Source: CAWACP01 sp963780655 (GTDB taxonomy: Bacteria > Acidobacteriota > Terriglobia > Bryobacterales > Bryobacteraceae). From it: a stretch of 64,000 nucleotides of DNA. The translations under genes and the position numbers were made by a program. The DNA lies in NCBI GenBank assembly GCA_963780655.1, contig CAWACP010000005.1, forward strand, positions 124,001 through 188,000, given 5' to 3'. The notes below the pieces were generated by a model. It ran no database searches. It was not told the origin of the DNA and worked only from the letters and a program-made list of their open reading frames with translations. Each line of letters opens with the position of its first letter. The stretch's first letter is position 1. Shown one piece after another: positions 8,185-16,289 of this stretch.

Positions 8185-8946
8185 TCAAGCCGCCTTCTTC
8201 ACGGGCGCCCTGTGATGCACCGCCGGCTTTGCCGCGGGAGCGGGGCCAACGCGCTCGATGACGATGCGATTGATCTTCACGGGCGTTAACGGCTTGTCAC
8301 CCGGATCCCGCGGCACGGTCGAGATCCTGTCGGCCACATCCTGGCCTTCGATGACCTGCCCGAAAATCGTGTAGCCGCCATTGAGGCTCGGATAGGGCGC
8401 CACGGTGATGAAAAACTGGCTGCCATTAGTGTCCGGGCCGGCGTTCGCCATGGCCACGCGGCCCTTCTGATCGAAGTTCAGGCCGGGCGTATTCTCGTTT
8501 TTGAACTTGTACCCCGGCGTTCCCATGCCGGTGCCGAGCGGATCGCCGCCCTGGATCATGAAATCGGGAATAACCCGATGAAACGTGGTGCCGGTGTACA
8601 GGGGGCGGCGTGTCGGCTTACCCGTAGCGGGATCTGTCCAGGTCTTCGTGCCGCGCGCGAGCCCAACGAAGTTCGCCACGGCCAGCGGCGATTCCTTTTC
8701 GAATAATTTCACTACAATATCGCCCATTGATGTTTTTATAGTGGCGTACAGCCCCGGCTCCCGGACCGGTTTGGATGCAGCGGTCGCAGGCGTCTTAGCC
8801 GCCCTCGGACTGGCTGCAGCTCGCGGCGCTGCCGCGGGTTTCGCCGGCGCCGCGGACAAACCTGCCGTGCCGGGCGGAGGCACGGGAACGCCCGTCTGAG
8901 CCATCGCCGTTATCATGCCGAAACAGATAAGTGCCAAAGATTTCAT
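8185..8946 (-). CDS. Exported cyclophilin-type peptidyl-prolyl isomerase
   Basis: 253 residues. A signal peptide (LALICFGMITAMA) is followed by an Ala/Pro-rich linker to about residue 60, then a full cyclophilin domain: MGDIVVKLFEKESPLAVANF, GTTFHRVIPDFMIQGGDP (catalytic Arg in FHRVI), NGSQFFIT and YTIFGQVIEGQDVADRIS. A Lys/His-rich tail ends the protein. It should catalyse proline isomerisation during folding in the periplasm. There is no Shine-Dalgarno sequence, but a perfect TATAAT lies 9 bases before the ATG, so the mRNA may be almost leaderless. Confidence 0.93.
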   Translation of the reverse strand: MKSLALICFGMITAMAQTGVPVPPPGTAGLSAAPAKPAAAPRAAASPRAAKTPATAASKPVREPGLYATIKTSMGDIVVKLFEKESPLAVANFVGLARGTKTWTDPATGKPTRRPLYTGTTFHRVIPDFMIQGGDPLGTGMGTPGYKFKNENTPGLNFDQKGRVAMANAGPDTNGSQFFITVAPYPSLNGGYTIFGQVIEGQDVADRISTVPRDPGDKPLTPVKINRIVIERVGPAPAAKPAVHHRAPVKKAA

Positions 8947-8955
8947 GTACTTTCG

Positions 8956-8963
8956 ATTATACT
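8956..8963. promoter_or_regulatory. Overlapping divergent -10 elements
   Basis: Only 32 bases separate the cyclophilin and nucleotidase start codons. On the minus strand TATAAT (8956-8961) is a perfect -10 and on the plus strand TATACT (8958-8963) a near-perfect one. No clear -35 is seen on either side. The two promoters would exclude each other. Confidence 0.35.
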
Positions 8964-8978
8964 TAAGGTTCTCGCCAT

Positions 8979-10706
8979 ATGAAATTCCGCTTTCTTCTTT
9001 GTTTGGTGGCGCTTGCGATGCCCGCGAGCGCCGACCAGGTGAAGATCACCATTCTGGCCACAACCGACCTTCACGGCAACCTCCTCCCCTACGATTACTA
9101 CACGGGCCATGCAGAGGAGCGAGGGCTCGCGAAGATTACCACCCTGATTCGCGAGCAGCGGCGGCAGAACCCGAACTCCATTCTCATCGATTGTGGCGAC
9201 ATCATCCAGGGGACGCCGCTCGAGTACGTGTACCAGCACTGGGTGGCAACGGGCCAGTTGCCTCTGAATCTGAAATTCGCAGGCGCCCCGCTCGACGGCG
9301 ACCCGATGATGTTGGCCATGAACGCCGCCGGGTACGATGCCGCCGTCACGGGCAATCACGATTTCAACTTCGGGCTGAAGAACCAGATGGCGGCCCGAAA
9401 GACGGCGCATTTTCCCTGGATCTCTTCCAACATCAAAACGGAGCCAGGCGCCGATGTGCCTCCTTTCGCGCCGTGGCTGATTAAGAATGTCGCGGGCGTC
9501 AGGGTGGCCATCGTCGGCATTACCACGCCCCGAATTCCGACGTGGGATCCGCCCGAACACTACCGAGGCTACCGGTTCGAAAACGGTCTGGACGCGGCCG
9601 CGGAAGCCGTGAAGCAGGTGCGGGAAGCCGAACATCCGGATATCGTTCTCGTAGCTGCGCACGCGGGTCTGGGCAGTACGGCGGCAGGGCCGCAGAATGC
9701 CGTCGCGTCCCAACTGCCTGAGAACATGGTAGACGCGATCGCCGAACACGTGAGCGGCATCGACGGCATCGTTTTCGGCCACACGCATCAGGCTCTGCCT
9801 GGCAAGCTGGTAAACGGCGTCCTGCTGATGCAGCCGAAGAACTGGGGCATATCGCTGGGGCGGATGGAGTTCGTCCTCTCGCGCGAGGACGGCGGCGCCT
9901 GGAAGATCCTTTCGAAGGAGAGCTGTCTGATTCCGGTGACGCCGGCGACGGCGCCCGACCCCGAGATTCTGAAGATCGCGCGGCCGTATCACGAGCTGGC
10001 GGAAGAATACCTGAATACGCAGGTTGCCTTCGCTCCCAGGTTGCTGGACGCCCGTTTTTCGCGCGTGGAAGATACGGCGTTGATCGATGCGATACAGACG
10101 GTGCAGCTCGCCGCCACGCACGCGGATGTTTCTTTCGCCAGCGCGTTCAACCCGAACGTGACGGTTCCTGCCGGCCCGATCACCGTGCGCGAGCTCGCCG
10201 CGCTCTACCCCTACGACAACGAGCTATACGTCATTTCCGGTAACGGCCGCATGGTGCGCGAGGCGCTGGAGAACGCGGCGCATTATTTTCTGACATGCCA
10301 TGGCGATTGCACTGGACAAGACCTGATCAACCCGCGCGTCATCGGCTACAACTTCGACAGCGCGGAAGGCGTCAGTTACGAGATCGACATCACGGAACCC
10401 GAAGGGCAGCGCATCGAAAACCTGCGCTGGCATGACAAGCCGCTCGCGGACAACCAGCCGTTGCGCATCGCCCTGAATAATTTCCGGGCCGGAGGCAGCG
10501 GCGGATACAGGATGTTCGTGGGAGCGCCGGTAACGTGGGAGTCGCATGAGGAGATCCGCGACATGATGGTCCGGTACTACGCGGCAAAACGAGTGCTGCC
10601 GGCGGCCGCCGACAATAACTGGCGCATTGAGCCCGCGTCCGCGCACGACGCGCTCGAAAGCGCCGCGATCGCCGACGGCTCCCGCCAGCGGAACGTCAAC
10701 AAATGA
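8979..10706 (+). CDS. UshA/CpdB-family periplasmic 5'-nucleotidase / cyclic phosphodiesterase
   Basis: 575 residues. The signal peptide ends near ASA-D19. A calcineurin-like metallophosphatase domain follows, with DLHG at 30-33, DCGD at 71-74, GNHD at 125-128, an AAHAGLG block and FGHTHQ near 266-271, which together bind two metal ions. The C-terminal 5'-nucleotidase domain (from about 345) contains LAALYPYDNELYVISGNG and the NFRAGGSGGYRMF loop. Such enzymes hydrolyse nucleotides or 2',3'-cyclic nucleotides in the periplasm. The last 4 bases overlap the next gene (ATGA), indicating translational coupling. Confidence 0.92.
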   Translation: MKFRFLLCLVALAMPASADQVKITILATTDLHGNLLPYDYYTGHAEERGLAKITTLIREQRRQNPNSILIDCGDIIQGTPLEYVYQHWVATGQLPLNLKFAGAPLDGDPMMLAMNAAGYDAAVTGNHDFNFGLKNQMAARKTAHFPWISSNIKTEPGADVPPFAPWLIKNVAGVRVAIVGITTPRIPTWDPPEHYRGYRFENGLDAAAEAVKQVREAEHPDIVLVAAHAGLGSTAAGPQNAVASQLPENMVDAIAEHVSGIDGIVFGHTHQALPGKLVNGVLLMQPKNWGISLGRMEFVLSREDGGAWKILSKESCLIPVTPATAPDPEILKIARPYHELAEEYLNTQVAFAPRLLDARFSRVEDTALIDAIQTVQLAATHADVSFASAFNPNVTVPAGPITVRELAALYPYDNELYVISGNGRMVREALENAAHYFLTCHGDCTGQDLINPRVIGYNFDSAEGVSYEIDITEPEGQRIENLRWHDKPLADNQPLRIALNNFRAGGSGGYRMFVGAPVTWESHEEIRDMMVRYYAAKRVLPAAADNNWRIEPASAHDALESAAIADGSRQRNVNK

Positions 10707-11149
10707 CCACCGAGGCGGCGTTGCGGGCGCTGCTCGAAGCCGAAAACACGCTGGTGCTGGCCACCGTTTCCGATTCCGGCGAGCCTGTCGCGACGCCTCT
10801 GTTCTATATCTGCGGAGCGGATATGAGCCTGTACTGGCTCTCTTCGCCGGACAGCCGTCACAGCCGCAACCTGAGCGTCCGTCCGCGCGTGTCGGCGACG
10901 GTTTTCGCTCACGTCCACCGTTGGAAGGACATTCGCGGCCTGCAGATGAATGGGAACGCAGGAGTGGCCGGCCTTGAAGCCCGCGAGGCGATACTCGATG
11001 CATACAGGCGCCGTTTCGAACTCGGGAACGATACCGAGAGCGCGATTGCTCGCTCCACGCTGTACCTGTTTCGGCCCGAATGGGCGCGCTACATGGACAA
11101 CTCGCACGGGTTCGGGTTCCGGGAAGAGCTGCGCCTGCGCCCGGCCTGA
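10703..11149 (+). CDS. Pyridoxamine-phosphate-oxidase-like flavin-binding protein
   Basis: 148 residues with the split-barrel pattern of the PNPOx/YhbP group: TLVLATVSDSGEPVATPLFY, a strand pair LYWLSSPDSRHSRNL with PRVSATVF, and a GLQMNG turn. These proteins usually bind FMN or F420 or act as general-stress flavoproteins; the substrate is not evident. It overlaps the nucleotidase stop by 4 bases and is its operon partner. Length is normal for the family. Confidence 0.85.
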   Translation: MTTEAALRALLEAENTLVLATVSDSGEPVATPLFYICGADMSLYWLSSPDSRHSRNLSVRPRVSATVFAHVHRWKDIRGLQMNGNAGVAGLEAREAILDAYRRRFELGNDTESAIARSTLYLFRPEWARYMDNSHGFGFREELRLRPA

Positions 11150-11173
11150 AAAGCAGAAAACCCTCTGCTATGC

Positions 11174-11202
11174 TTGACTTTGTAGCCTGAGTAGTTTAGC
11201 CT
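11174..11202 (+). promoter_or_regulatory. Possible sigma-70 promoter for the anti-sigma/antagonist operon
   Basis: TTGACT (11174-11179) and TAGCCT (11197-11202) are separated by 17 bases, about 40 bases before the start of the anti-sigma kinase gene. The -35 matches 5 of 6 positions and the -10 matches 3 of 6. Confidence 0.35.
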
Positions 11203-11243
11203 GGACAATTCCGGCCTGGCCGATCGACTTGACAACCGATCCT

Positions 11244-11687
11244 ATGACAGAAAAGGATAACGGCGAAGTCCCGAGTGTGGATACGCTGCTCGATTCGACA
11301 TTGGAAAGCGTGGATGATGCGGAAACATCCGTCCTGAGCGTGGCCGAACAGGTTGGCTTCGATGAAGAAGAGATGCACAAGATCGGCATGGCGGTGCGGG
11401 AGTGCCTGGTCAACGCCGTTGTCCATGGCAATCGCTATAGCGCGCGCAAAAAGGTGCGCTTGTTTGTCGCGAAGGCGAAGGATCACATCACCATCGTGAT
11501 TCGCGACGAAGGGGAAGGTTTCGAGTTTTCGACTTTGCCTGATCCGCTTTCGGAGGAAAACCTGCTGCGCCAGTCGGGCCGCGGGCTGCTCCTCATTCAG
11601 GCGTTCATGGACAAGCTGGAAGTAAACCGGCGCGAGCCCGCCGGCACCGAAGTGCGTATGGTGAAGTATCTGGCCAAAGCCAGTTGA
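11244..11687 (+). CDS. RsbW-like anti-sigma factor serine kinase
   Basis: 147 residues of the HATPase_c_2 family. The N box is in IGMAVRECLVNAVVHGNRY, the G1 box is RDEGEGFEF, and the lid/G2 region is QSGRGLLLIQAFMDKLEV. Such kinases bind a sigma factor or other partner and phosphorylate a STAS-domain antagonist; the antagonist gene follows 27 bases downstream. An alternative TTG start lies at 11229; neither start has a strong ribosome site. No cognate sigma factor is adjacent, so the target is unknown. Confidence 0.88.
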   Translation: MTEKDNGEVPSVDTLLDSTLESVDDAETSVLSVAEQVGFDEEEMHKIGMAVRECLVNAVVHGNRYSARKKVRLFVAKAKDHITIVIRDEGEGFEFSTLPDPLSEENLLRQSGRGLLLIQAFMDKLEVNRREPAGTEVRMVKYLAKAS

Positions 11688-11714
11688 CGGAGATATTCAG
11701 AGGAGGAACTGATT

Positions 11715-12059
11715 GTGAGTGTCAAGTTGTCTACCCGACAGGTTGGGGATGTGACGGTAATTGATGCCGCCGGCAGGATTACGCTCGGTGAGGGCGCGAG
11801 CACGTTCCGCGACACCGTCCGGGATCTGGCCGCGAAGGGCAACAAGAAGCTGCTGCTCAATTTAAGCGAGGTCTCCTATATCGACAGCTCCGGTATCGGG
11901 GAGATGGTTTCGGGCTTCACTACCGTTACCAATCACGGCGGCGTGCTCAGGTTGCTCGGTCTGAACAAGCGCGTCAAGGATCTGCTGCAGATCACGAAGT
12001 TGTACACGGTTTTCGAGGTGTTCGACGACGAGCCGAGCGCTATCCGCAGCTTCGCGTGA
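11715..12059 (+). CDS. STAS-domain anti-sigma factor antagonist (RsbV/SpoIIAA-like)
   Basis: 114 residues. It starts at GTG with AGGAGG 8 bases upstream. The phospho-acceptor serine is in YIDSSGIGEMV, and VIDAAGRITLGEGASTF, LLLNLSEVSYID and LRLLGLNKRVKDLLQITKL are typical of the fold. In its unphosphorylated state such a protein frees the anti-sigma kinase's partner. Together with the preceding gene it makes a partner-switching pair, followed by a response regulator. Confidence 0.92.
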   Translation: MSVKLSTRQVGDVTVIDAAGRITLGEGASTFRDTVRDLAAKGNKKLLLNLSEVSYIDSSGIGEMVSGFTTVTNHGGVLRLLGLNKRVKDLLQITKLYTVFEVFDDEPSAIRSFA

Positions 12060-12075
12060 TGCCCGCGCCTGCATG

Positions 12076-12117
12076 AGTTGAAAACCGGCCGGGGCAGACT
12101 TCCCATCTGCACCCGGT
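12076..12117 (+). terminator. Hairpin after the STAS gene, weak terminator candidate
   Basis: An interrupted inverted repeat (ACCGG...GGGCAGA / TCTGC...CCGGT) with a 7-base loop follows the STAS gene stop. A short T run appears only about 20 bases later (gcgttttt), so intrinsic termination is uncertain. Confidence 0.3.
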
Positions 12118-12247
12118 CTGATACCTTAGGCGTTTTTCAGGGGTAGTCAGTAGAAACCCTGAGAACACCCCCGCAAAACATTACAGAAGAATCGGCTTGT
12201 TCCGGACTCTTTCATTGGAGGCCGCAACCTCCGGAAAGCGGGAACAG

Positions 12248-13129
12248 GTGTTTGCAGAGGGATTGACTGAGAAACCCTACCAGGCCAGTGTTTTGCTGGC
12301 GGACGATTTTGTCCTGCTGCGCGAAGGATTGGCCGCAATCTGTGAGCTTTCAGGAGCTTACCGCGTCGCCGGCCAGTGCGCCGACGGCCGGAGCGCGCTG
12401 GAAGCCCTCATTCGGGAGACCCCGGACATCGCGGTAATCGATTTCAGACTGCCGCAGTTGTTTGCGCTGGAGCTGATTGCCGAGGCGCAACGTCTCGGGC
12501 TGCAAACCAGGCTGCTGGTGATGTCGAGCCAGCGCGACCGTAAGATCGCCGTGGAAGTGCTGCGCGCCGGCGGCAAAGGCGTGCTGCTGGAATCCGATTC
12601 GTCCCGGGAAGTGCTGCTGGCGTTCGAACAGGTTCTGGCCGGCGGCATCTATCTCTCGCCGGCGTTCTCGCTCAGCGAGGTATTCGCGCAGGGCGAGACG
12701 GGCCAGGCGGGCGATCCGCTCGACCGGCTGAGCAGCCGCGAGTATCAGGTGTTCTCGCTGCTGGTGGAGGGCGTGCGCGCCAAGGAGATTGCGGCGCGGT
12801 TGAGCCTCAGCCCCAAAACGGTGGACACTTATCGGGCCAGCCTCATGAAGAAGCTGGACATTTACCACGTGCCCGGGCTGGTGCGATTTGCGATGGACCG
12901 CGAGATCAGATCGCAGGGTGACCGCCGGCGTGGGCCTGACGCGGCCGATGAAAGCCGTGGTTCGTTCGAAGCCGTAGCCGTAACGACCTTCGCCCGCAGC
13001 GCATGCATCGGTAAATCCGAACCAGCATTCGCTCCAGCATATGCTCGAACAGCCCTTTCGGCCGCGAACGGCGAACGTAGATCGACCCGCACCCCGGGCA
13101 CATCGACTCCTGTGCGTCTTTCACATTAA
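12248..13129 (+). CDS. NarL/LuxR-type response regulator with frame-extended C-terminus
   Basis: From the GTG start (another possibility is TTG at 12197) there are 293 residues. The receiver domain has the acidic pair D19-D20, phospho-acceptor Asp65 in IAVIDFRLP, and the GGKGVLL lysine. A LuxR helix-turn-helix is at about 155-200 (LSSREYQVFSLL, AKEIAARLSLSPKTVDTY). A normal family member would end soon after GLVRFAMDREIRSQ. Here about 70 low-complexity residues follow. One extra G in the ggg run at 12916-12918 would give Q-G-stop and remove the extension, so a single-base deletion is likely. No histidine kinase is adjacent. Confidence 0.85.
   Translation: MFAEGLTEKPYQASVLLADDFVLLREGLAAICELSGAYRVAGQCADGRSALEALIRETPDIAVIDFRLPQLFALELIAEAQRLGLQTRLLVMSSQRDRKIAVEVLRAGGKGVLLESDSSREVLLAFEQVLAGGIYLSPAFSLSEVFAQGETGQAGDPLDRLSSREYQVFSLLVEGVRAKEIAARLSLSPKTVDTYRASLMKKLDIYHVPGLVRFAMDREIRSQGDRRRGPDAADESRGSFEAVAVTTFARSACIGKSEPAFAPAYARTALSAANGERRSTRTPGTSTPVRLSH
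12906..13124 (-). CDS. Small zinc-ribbon protein
   Basis: 72 residues with two zinc-binding pairs, CPGCGSIYVRRSR and CMRCGRRS, spaced as in small acidobacterial zinc-ribbon proteins (consensus CPxCGSxxVRRSRRRG...CxxCGHRF). The start may be at 13124 or at the second Met (13103, with AGGAG close by). It lies almost wholly opposite the extended tail of the response regulator; if that tail is a frameshift artefact the two genes would simply converge with a short overlap. The role is unknown. Confidence 0.55.
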   Translation of the reverse strand: MKDAQESMCPGCGSIYVRRSRPKGLFEHMLERMLVRIYRCMRCGRRSLRLRLRTNHGFHRPRQAHAGGHPAI

Positions 13130-13227
13130 CCGAGTAGCGCGAAAGCGGAAAATTTCTCGTTTCAAAACCTCGCCCCAGGTGTGCTATTCGGGGTTATAAT
13201 TCAGGGGCCGGAAGGGTAACCGTCGCG

Positions 13228-14145
13228 TCACGCGCTCGGCTCGGTAACCCGGGCGAAGTCATCCTCCTGCAGGTCGGCGTTGATGTGTTGCGCGGCTTTC
13301 GCGCCCTCCGCTGCGGCAACAACAATGAACTGCACGTCTCGTGAGGCATCGCCGATCACATAAACTCCCGGCACATTCGTCTGTTCCCAGCGGTCCGTGT
13401 TCACCGCGCCGCCGCGCGTGAACACGCAGCCGATATCCTCCGCGAGGGTACAACGCTGCCGCTGCTCCGTGGCGAAGAAGATGGCTCGGCAGGGGATGGC
13501 GTCGCCGCTCTCGAAGACGATACGCTCGAGGAGCCCATCGGCCCCCTCCAGCCGCGCTATCCTGTCTTCGCGAATGCCCACGCCGGCTATGCTGAGGACG
13601 CGGCGGTGCTCGTCGTCGAACTCACACGGTCCGTGCGTGATCACGGTGAGACAGCTGCTCCATTGCAGCAGCAGCCGGGCCAGGCTGAACCCGTGCTTGC
13701 CCTTACCGTAGACAGAGATCGGCTGGTCGCGGTGCTCCCAGCCATCGCAGTAGGGACAATGGTGAACACTCGAGCCGTAGAAGGCATTTACATCGGGAAT
13801 GTCGGGCAGGATGTCCTCAACACCGGTAGCCAGCACGAGTTTGCGCGAGCGGACTTGCGATCCATCGGCGAGTGACACACTGAAGCCGCCCTCTACGGTG
13901 CGCGCGGACTCGACGGCAACCGCGCAATAGACGACGCCGTACGGTTCGAGTTGTTCTCGGCCGATGGCGAGCAGATCGCCGGGGCCGATGCCGTCGCGTG
14001 ACAGATAGCCGTGCGAGGCGCGCGAGCATGCATTCCGATACGCGCCCGAATCGCAGACCAGAACGCTGCGCCGCGAGCGTCCGAGTACGAGCGCCGCGCT
14101 GAGTCCGGCCGGGCCGCCGCCGACGATAATGACGTCATAGACCAT
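13228..14145 (-). CDS. Thioredoxin-reductase-like FAD oxidoreductase
   Basis: 305 residues. The FAD-binding GGGPAG is at 9-14, the redox-active pair is C130-P-Y-C133, and the C-terminal FAD motif is GVYVIGDASRDVQF. The segment where an NADPH-binding GxGxxA would be expected reads YGKGKHGFSLA. It is shorter in the N-terminal part and diverges from classical TrxB, matching the group of small TrxR-like enzymes that act on thioredoxin-like or dithiol natural-product substrates. No thioredoxin gene is adjacent. Confidence 0.85.
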   Translation of the reverse strand: MVYDVIIVGGGPAGLSAALVLGRSRRSVLVCDSGAYRNACSRASHGYLSRDGIGPGDLLAIGREQLEPYGVVYCAVAVESARTVEGGFSVSLADGSQVRSRKLVLATGVEDILPDIPDVNAFYGSSVHHCPYCDGWEHRDQPISVYGKGKHGFSLARLLLQWSSCLTVITHGPCEFDDEHRRVLSIAGVGIREDRIARLEGADGLLERIVFESGDAIPCRAIFFATEQRQRCTLAEDIGCVFTRGGAVNTDRWEQTNVPGVYVIGDASRDVQFIVVAAAEGAKAAQHINADLQEDDFARVTEPSA

Positions 14146-14317
14146 CGGAGATTAGACGCGGCACGGCGCGGCTTTCGGGCCGCCAGTGCAGGCCGACGGC
14201 TACTCCACACCCGCGCAGGGAACATCCATGTGCCGCGGCCCTTCCGTAACTGCTTTGTTTTCAACGGTCAAATAATCGCCGGCGGCACATAATGTGCCGT
14301 TGTGCTGAAAATAGCCG

Positions 14318-16201
14318 TCAGTGTGTCAGGCGCTGCAGCGCATTGGCTGCGTATGCGTCCCCGCCGGAGGCTGCCTTCCGGTACCATTTCATGGCTTCCC
14401 CTTCGTCCTTCGACAGCCCGCCTCGTCCCTGTTCATACATTTCGCCCAGGCACTCCATGCCGTGGGCATCGCCCGCATCGGCTCCCATCCTGCACCACCT
14501 CACGGCCTGCACGTCGTCATTTGGAACTCCGCGGCCCTCCCGATACATAACCCCGAGATTCGCCATTCCGTGCGCATCGCCGGCATCCGCCGCTTTGCGG
14601 TACCACTTCACAGCTTCTCCGGCGTCTTTCGGCAACCCGCCGCTGCCGCTTTCGTACATGAATCCGAGATTCGTCATGCCGGGGGCATAGCCGGCGTCCG
14701 CTGCTTTGCGGTACCACTTCACGGCTTCTCCGGCGTCTTGCGGTAACCCGCCGCTGCCGCTCTCGTACATGAATCCGAGGTTCGTCATGCCGTGCGCATC
14801 GCCGGCGTCCGCCGCTTTGCGGTACCACTTCACGGCTTCGCCGTCGTCCTTCGGCAACCCGCCGCTGCCGCTCTTGTACATGAATCCGAGATTCGCCATG
14901 CCGTGCGCATCGCCGGCGTCCGCCGCTTTGCGGTACCACTTCACGGCTTCTGCGGCGTCTTTCGGCAACCCGCCGCTGCCGCTCTCATACAGGACTCCGA
15001 GATTCGTCATGCCGTGGGCATCGCCGGCGTCCGCCGCTTTGCGGTACCACTTCACGGCTTCGCCGACGTCCTTCGGTAACCCGCCGCGGCCGCTTTCGTA
15101 CATGAATCCGAGATTCGCCATGCCGCGCGCATCGCCGGCGTCCGCTGCTTTGCGATACCACGTCACAGCTGCGCCGGCGTCTTGTGGGAACCCGCCGAGG
15201 CCCTGCTCATGAAGGTATCCGAGGTTCGTCATGGCGCGAGCCTCACGGCCGGCGGCGGCTTTCTCGAACCAGGACCGCGCCCGCGCAAAGTCCTGCGACG
15301 CGCCCCAGCCATTCAGATAGAACAATCCCATATAAAACATGGCTTCGGCATTCCCAGCCTCCGCTGACTGGCGGAACAGGGGAATAGCATCGGCGTACCG
15401 TTCCTGATTGAACAATGCCTTCGCCTCGGCCGGAGAGGCGCCCGCGTGCGGCTGCACCGGAACGTTCGGTATTGGCGCTTCCGCGGGCTTAACAGCCTCG
15501 GATGCGATGGAACGGGCGGCAAGGCCAATCTGGTAGTTCCAGGCCTTCAACTGGTTGACGATAAGGTCGATACGCGTCGCTTCGGCGGTCGGCGGCTGGT
15601 CCTGGCGGATCATCCCCACGATCGTTCCATTGCTGTCCACGAGCGGCCCGCCGGAGTAGCCGCCCGGTACCAGACCAGCGACGCGCCAGGTCATGCGGAG
15701 TGCCTCCACCTGGCTGATCCGCCCCGCACTCACATCGTACGCGGTGGTCCCATCCGGGTAACCGATCGCCCAGACCGGCGCGCCGTGAACGCCCTGCGCA
15801 AGCGAAGAGGGATCACCGCGCAGGCGGTCGAAAGGGAGGCCGGCGCGATCGGCGCCCGTTCGGCCAATGCCCCGCACGACGATTACGGCGAGGTCGATAT
15901 CGGGCTCGTAATATCTCAGCAGCTCGGCTGCGAACTGCTCTCCCGGCAGCCACCTGAACTCGAGCTTGATGCCGCTGGCCTCCGAAGTGGCGCGCCGCAC
16001 GAGGTGATTCGCGGTGGCAATGTAGACCCGGTCGTTCGCGAGAGCGAAGATTATCCCCGCGCCGGGACGCGTGTCGCCATCGATGGTTGCGTCGATCATC
16101 ACCGTCAGCGTCTTCGCATTATCGAGCGCCTCATCGGTGATCTGATCCTGAGCCATGGCGGCAGCCGCGGACAGCAGCGCTATGGCAGTCGCCTGACGCA
16201 T
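14318..16201 (-). CDS. Secreted trypsin-like serine protease with Sel1 repeats
   Basis: 627 residues. A signal peptide (ATAIALLSAAAAMA) is followed by a V8/trypsin-type domain with His66 (YIATANHLV), Asp103 (EPDIDLAVIV) and Ser183 (VPGGYSGGPLVDS). From about residue 285 there are nine Sel1 (TPR-like) repeats of about 37 residues, of which five central ones are almost identical. The array probably binds a partner protein. The protease half is clearly paralogous to the gene at 18225. The gene is divergent from the three-gene operon 16290-19343 with a gap of only 88 bases, which suggests joint function in the envelope. Confidence 0.9.
   Translation of the reverse strand: MRQATAIALLSAAAAMAQDQITDEALDNAKTLTVMIDATIDGDTRPGAGIIFALANDRVYIATANHLVRRATSEASGIKLEFRWLPGEQFAAELLRYYEPDIDLAVIVVRGIGRTGADRAGLPFDRLRGDPSSLAQGVHGAPVWAIGYPDGTTAYDVSAGRISQVEALRMTWRVAGLVPGGYSGGPLVDSNGTIVGMIRQDQPPTAEATRIDLIVNQLKAWNYQIGLAARSIASEAVKPAEAPIPNVPVQPHAGASPAEAKALFNQERYADAIPLFRQSAEAGNAEAMFYMGLFYLNGWGASQDFARARSWFEKAAAGREARAMTNLGYLHEQGLGGFPQDAGAAVTWYRKAADAGDARGMANLGFMYESGRGGLPKDVGEAVKWYRKAADAGDAHGMTNLGVLYESGSGGLPKDAAEAVKWYRKAADAGDAHGMANLGFMYKSGSGGLPKDDGEAVKWYRKAADAGDAHGMTNLGFMYESGSGGLPQDAGEAVKWYRKAADAGYAPGMTNLGFMYESGSGGLPKDAGEAVKWYRKAADAGDAHGMANLGVMYREGRGVPNDDVQAVRWCRMGADAGDAHGMECLGEMYEQGRGGLSKDEGEAMKWYRKAASGGDAYAANALQRLTH
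14535..15200 (-). repeat. Tandem 111-bp repeats encoding Sel1 units
   Basis: The DNA encoding the central Sel1 repeats consists of near-identical 111-bp units (each coding GEAVKWYRKAADAGDAHGM plus NLGFMYESGSGGLPKDA). Identity at the nucleotide level, including third positions, points to recent unit duplication or gene conversion, and copy number may vary between strains. Confidence 0.85.
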
Positions 16202-16289
16202 ACGTATTGAGCAATTCTACCTGCAAACGGTTCCGGTAGTGCCTGGAATGTCCAGCGATGTATACTAAACAGCACTCGGGGAGCCGGCA

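Noticed and set aside
8943..10121. 392-codon minus-strand frame
   Set aside because: Lies opposite the UshA-like gene, whose motifs are complete.
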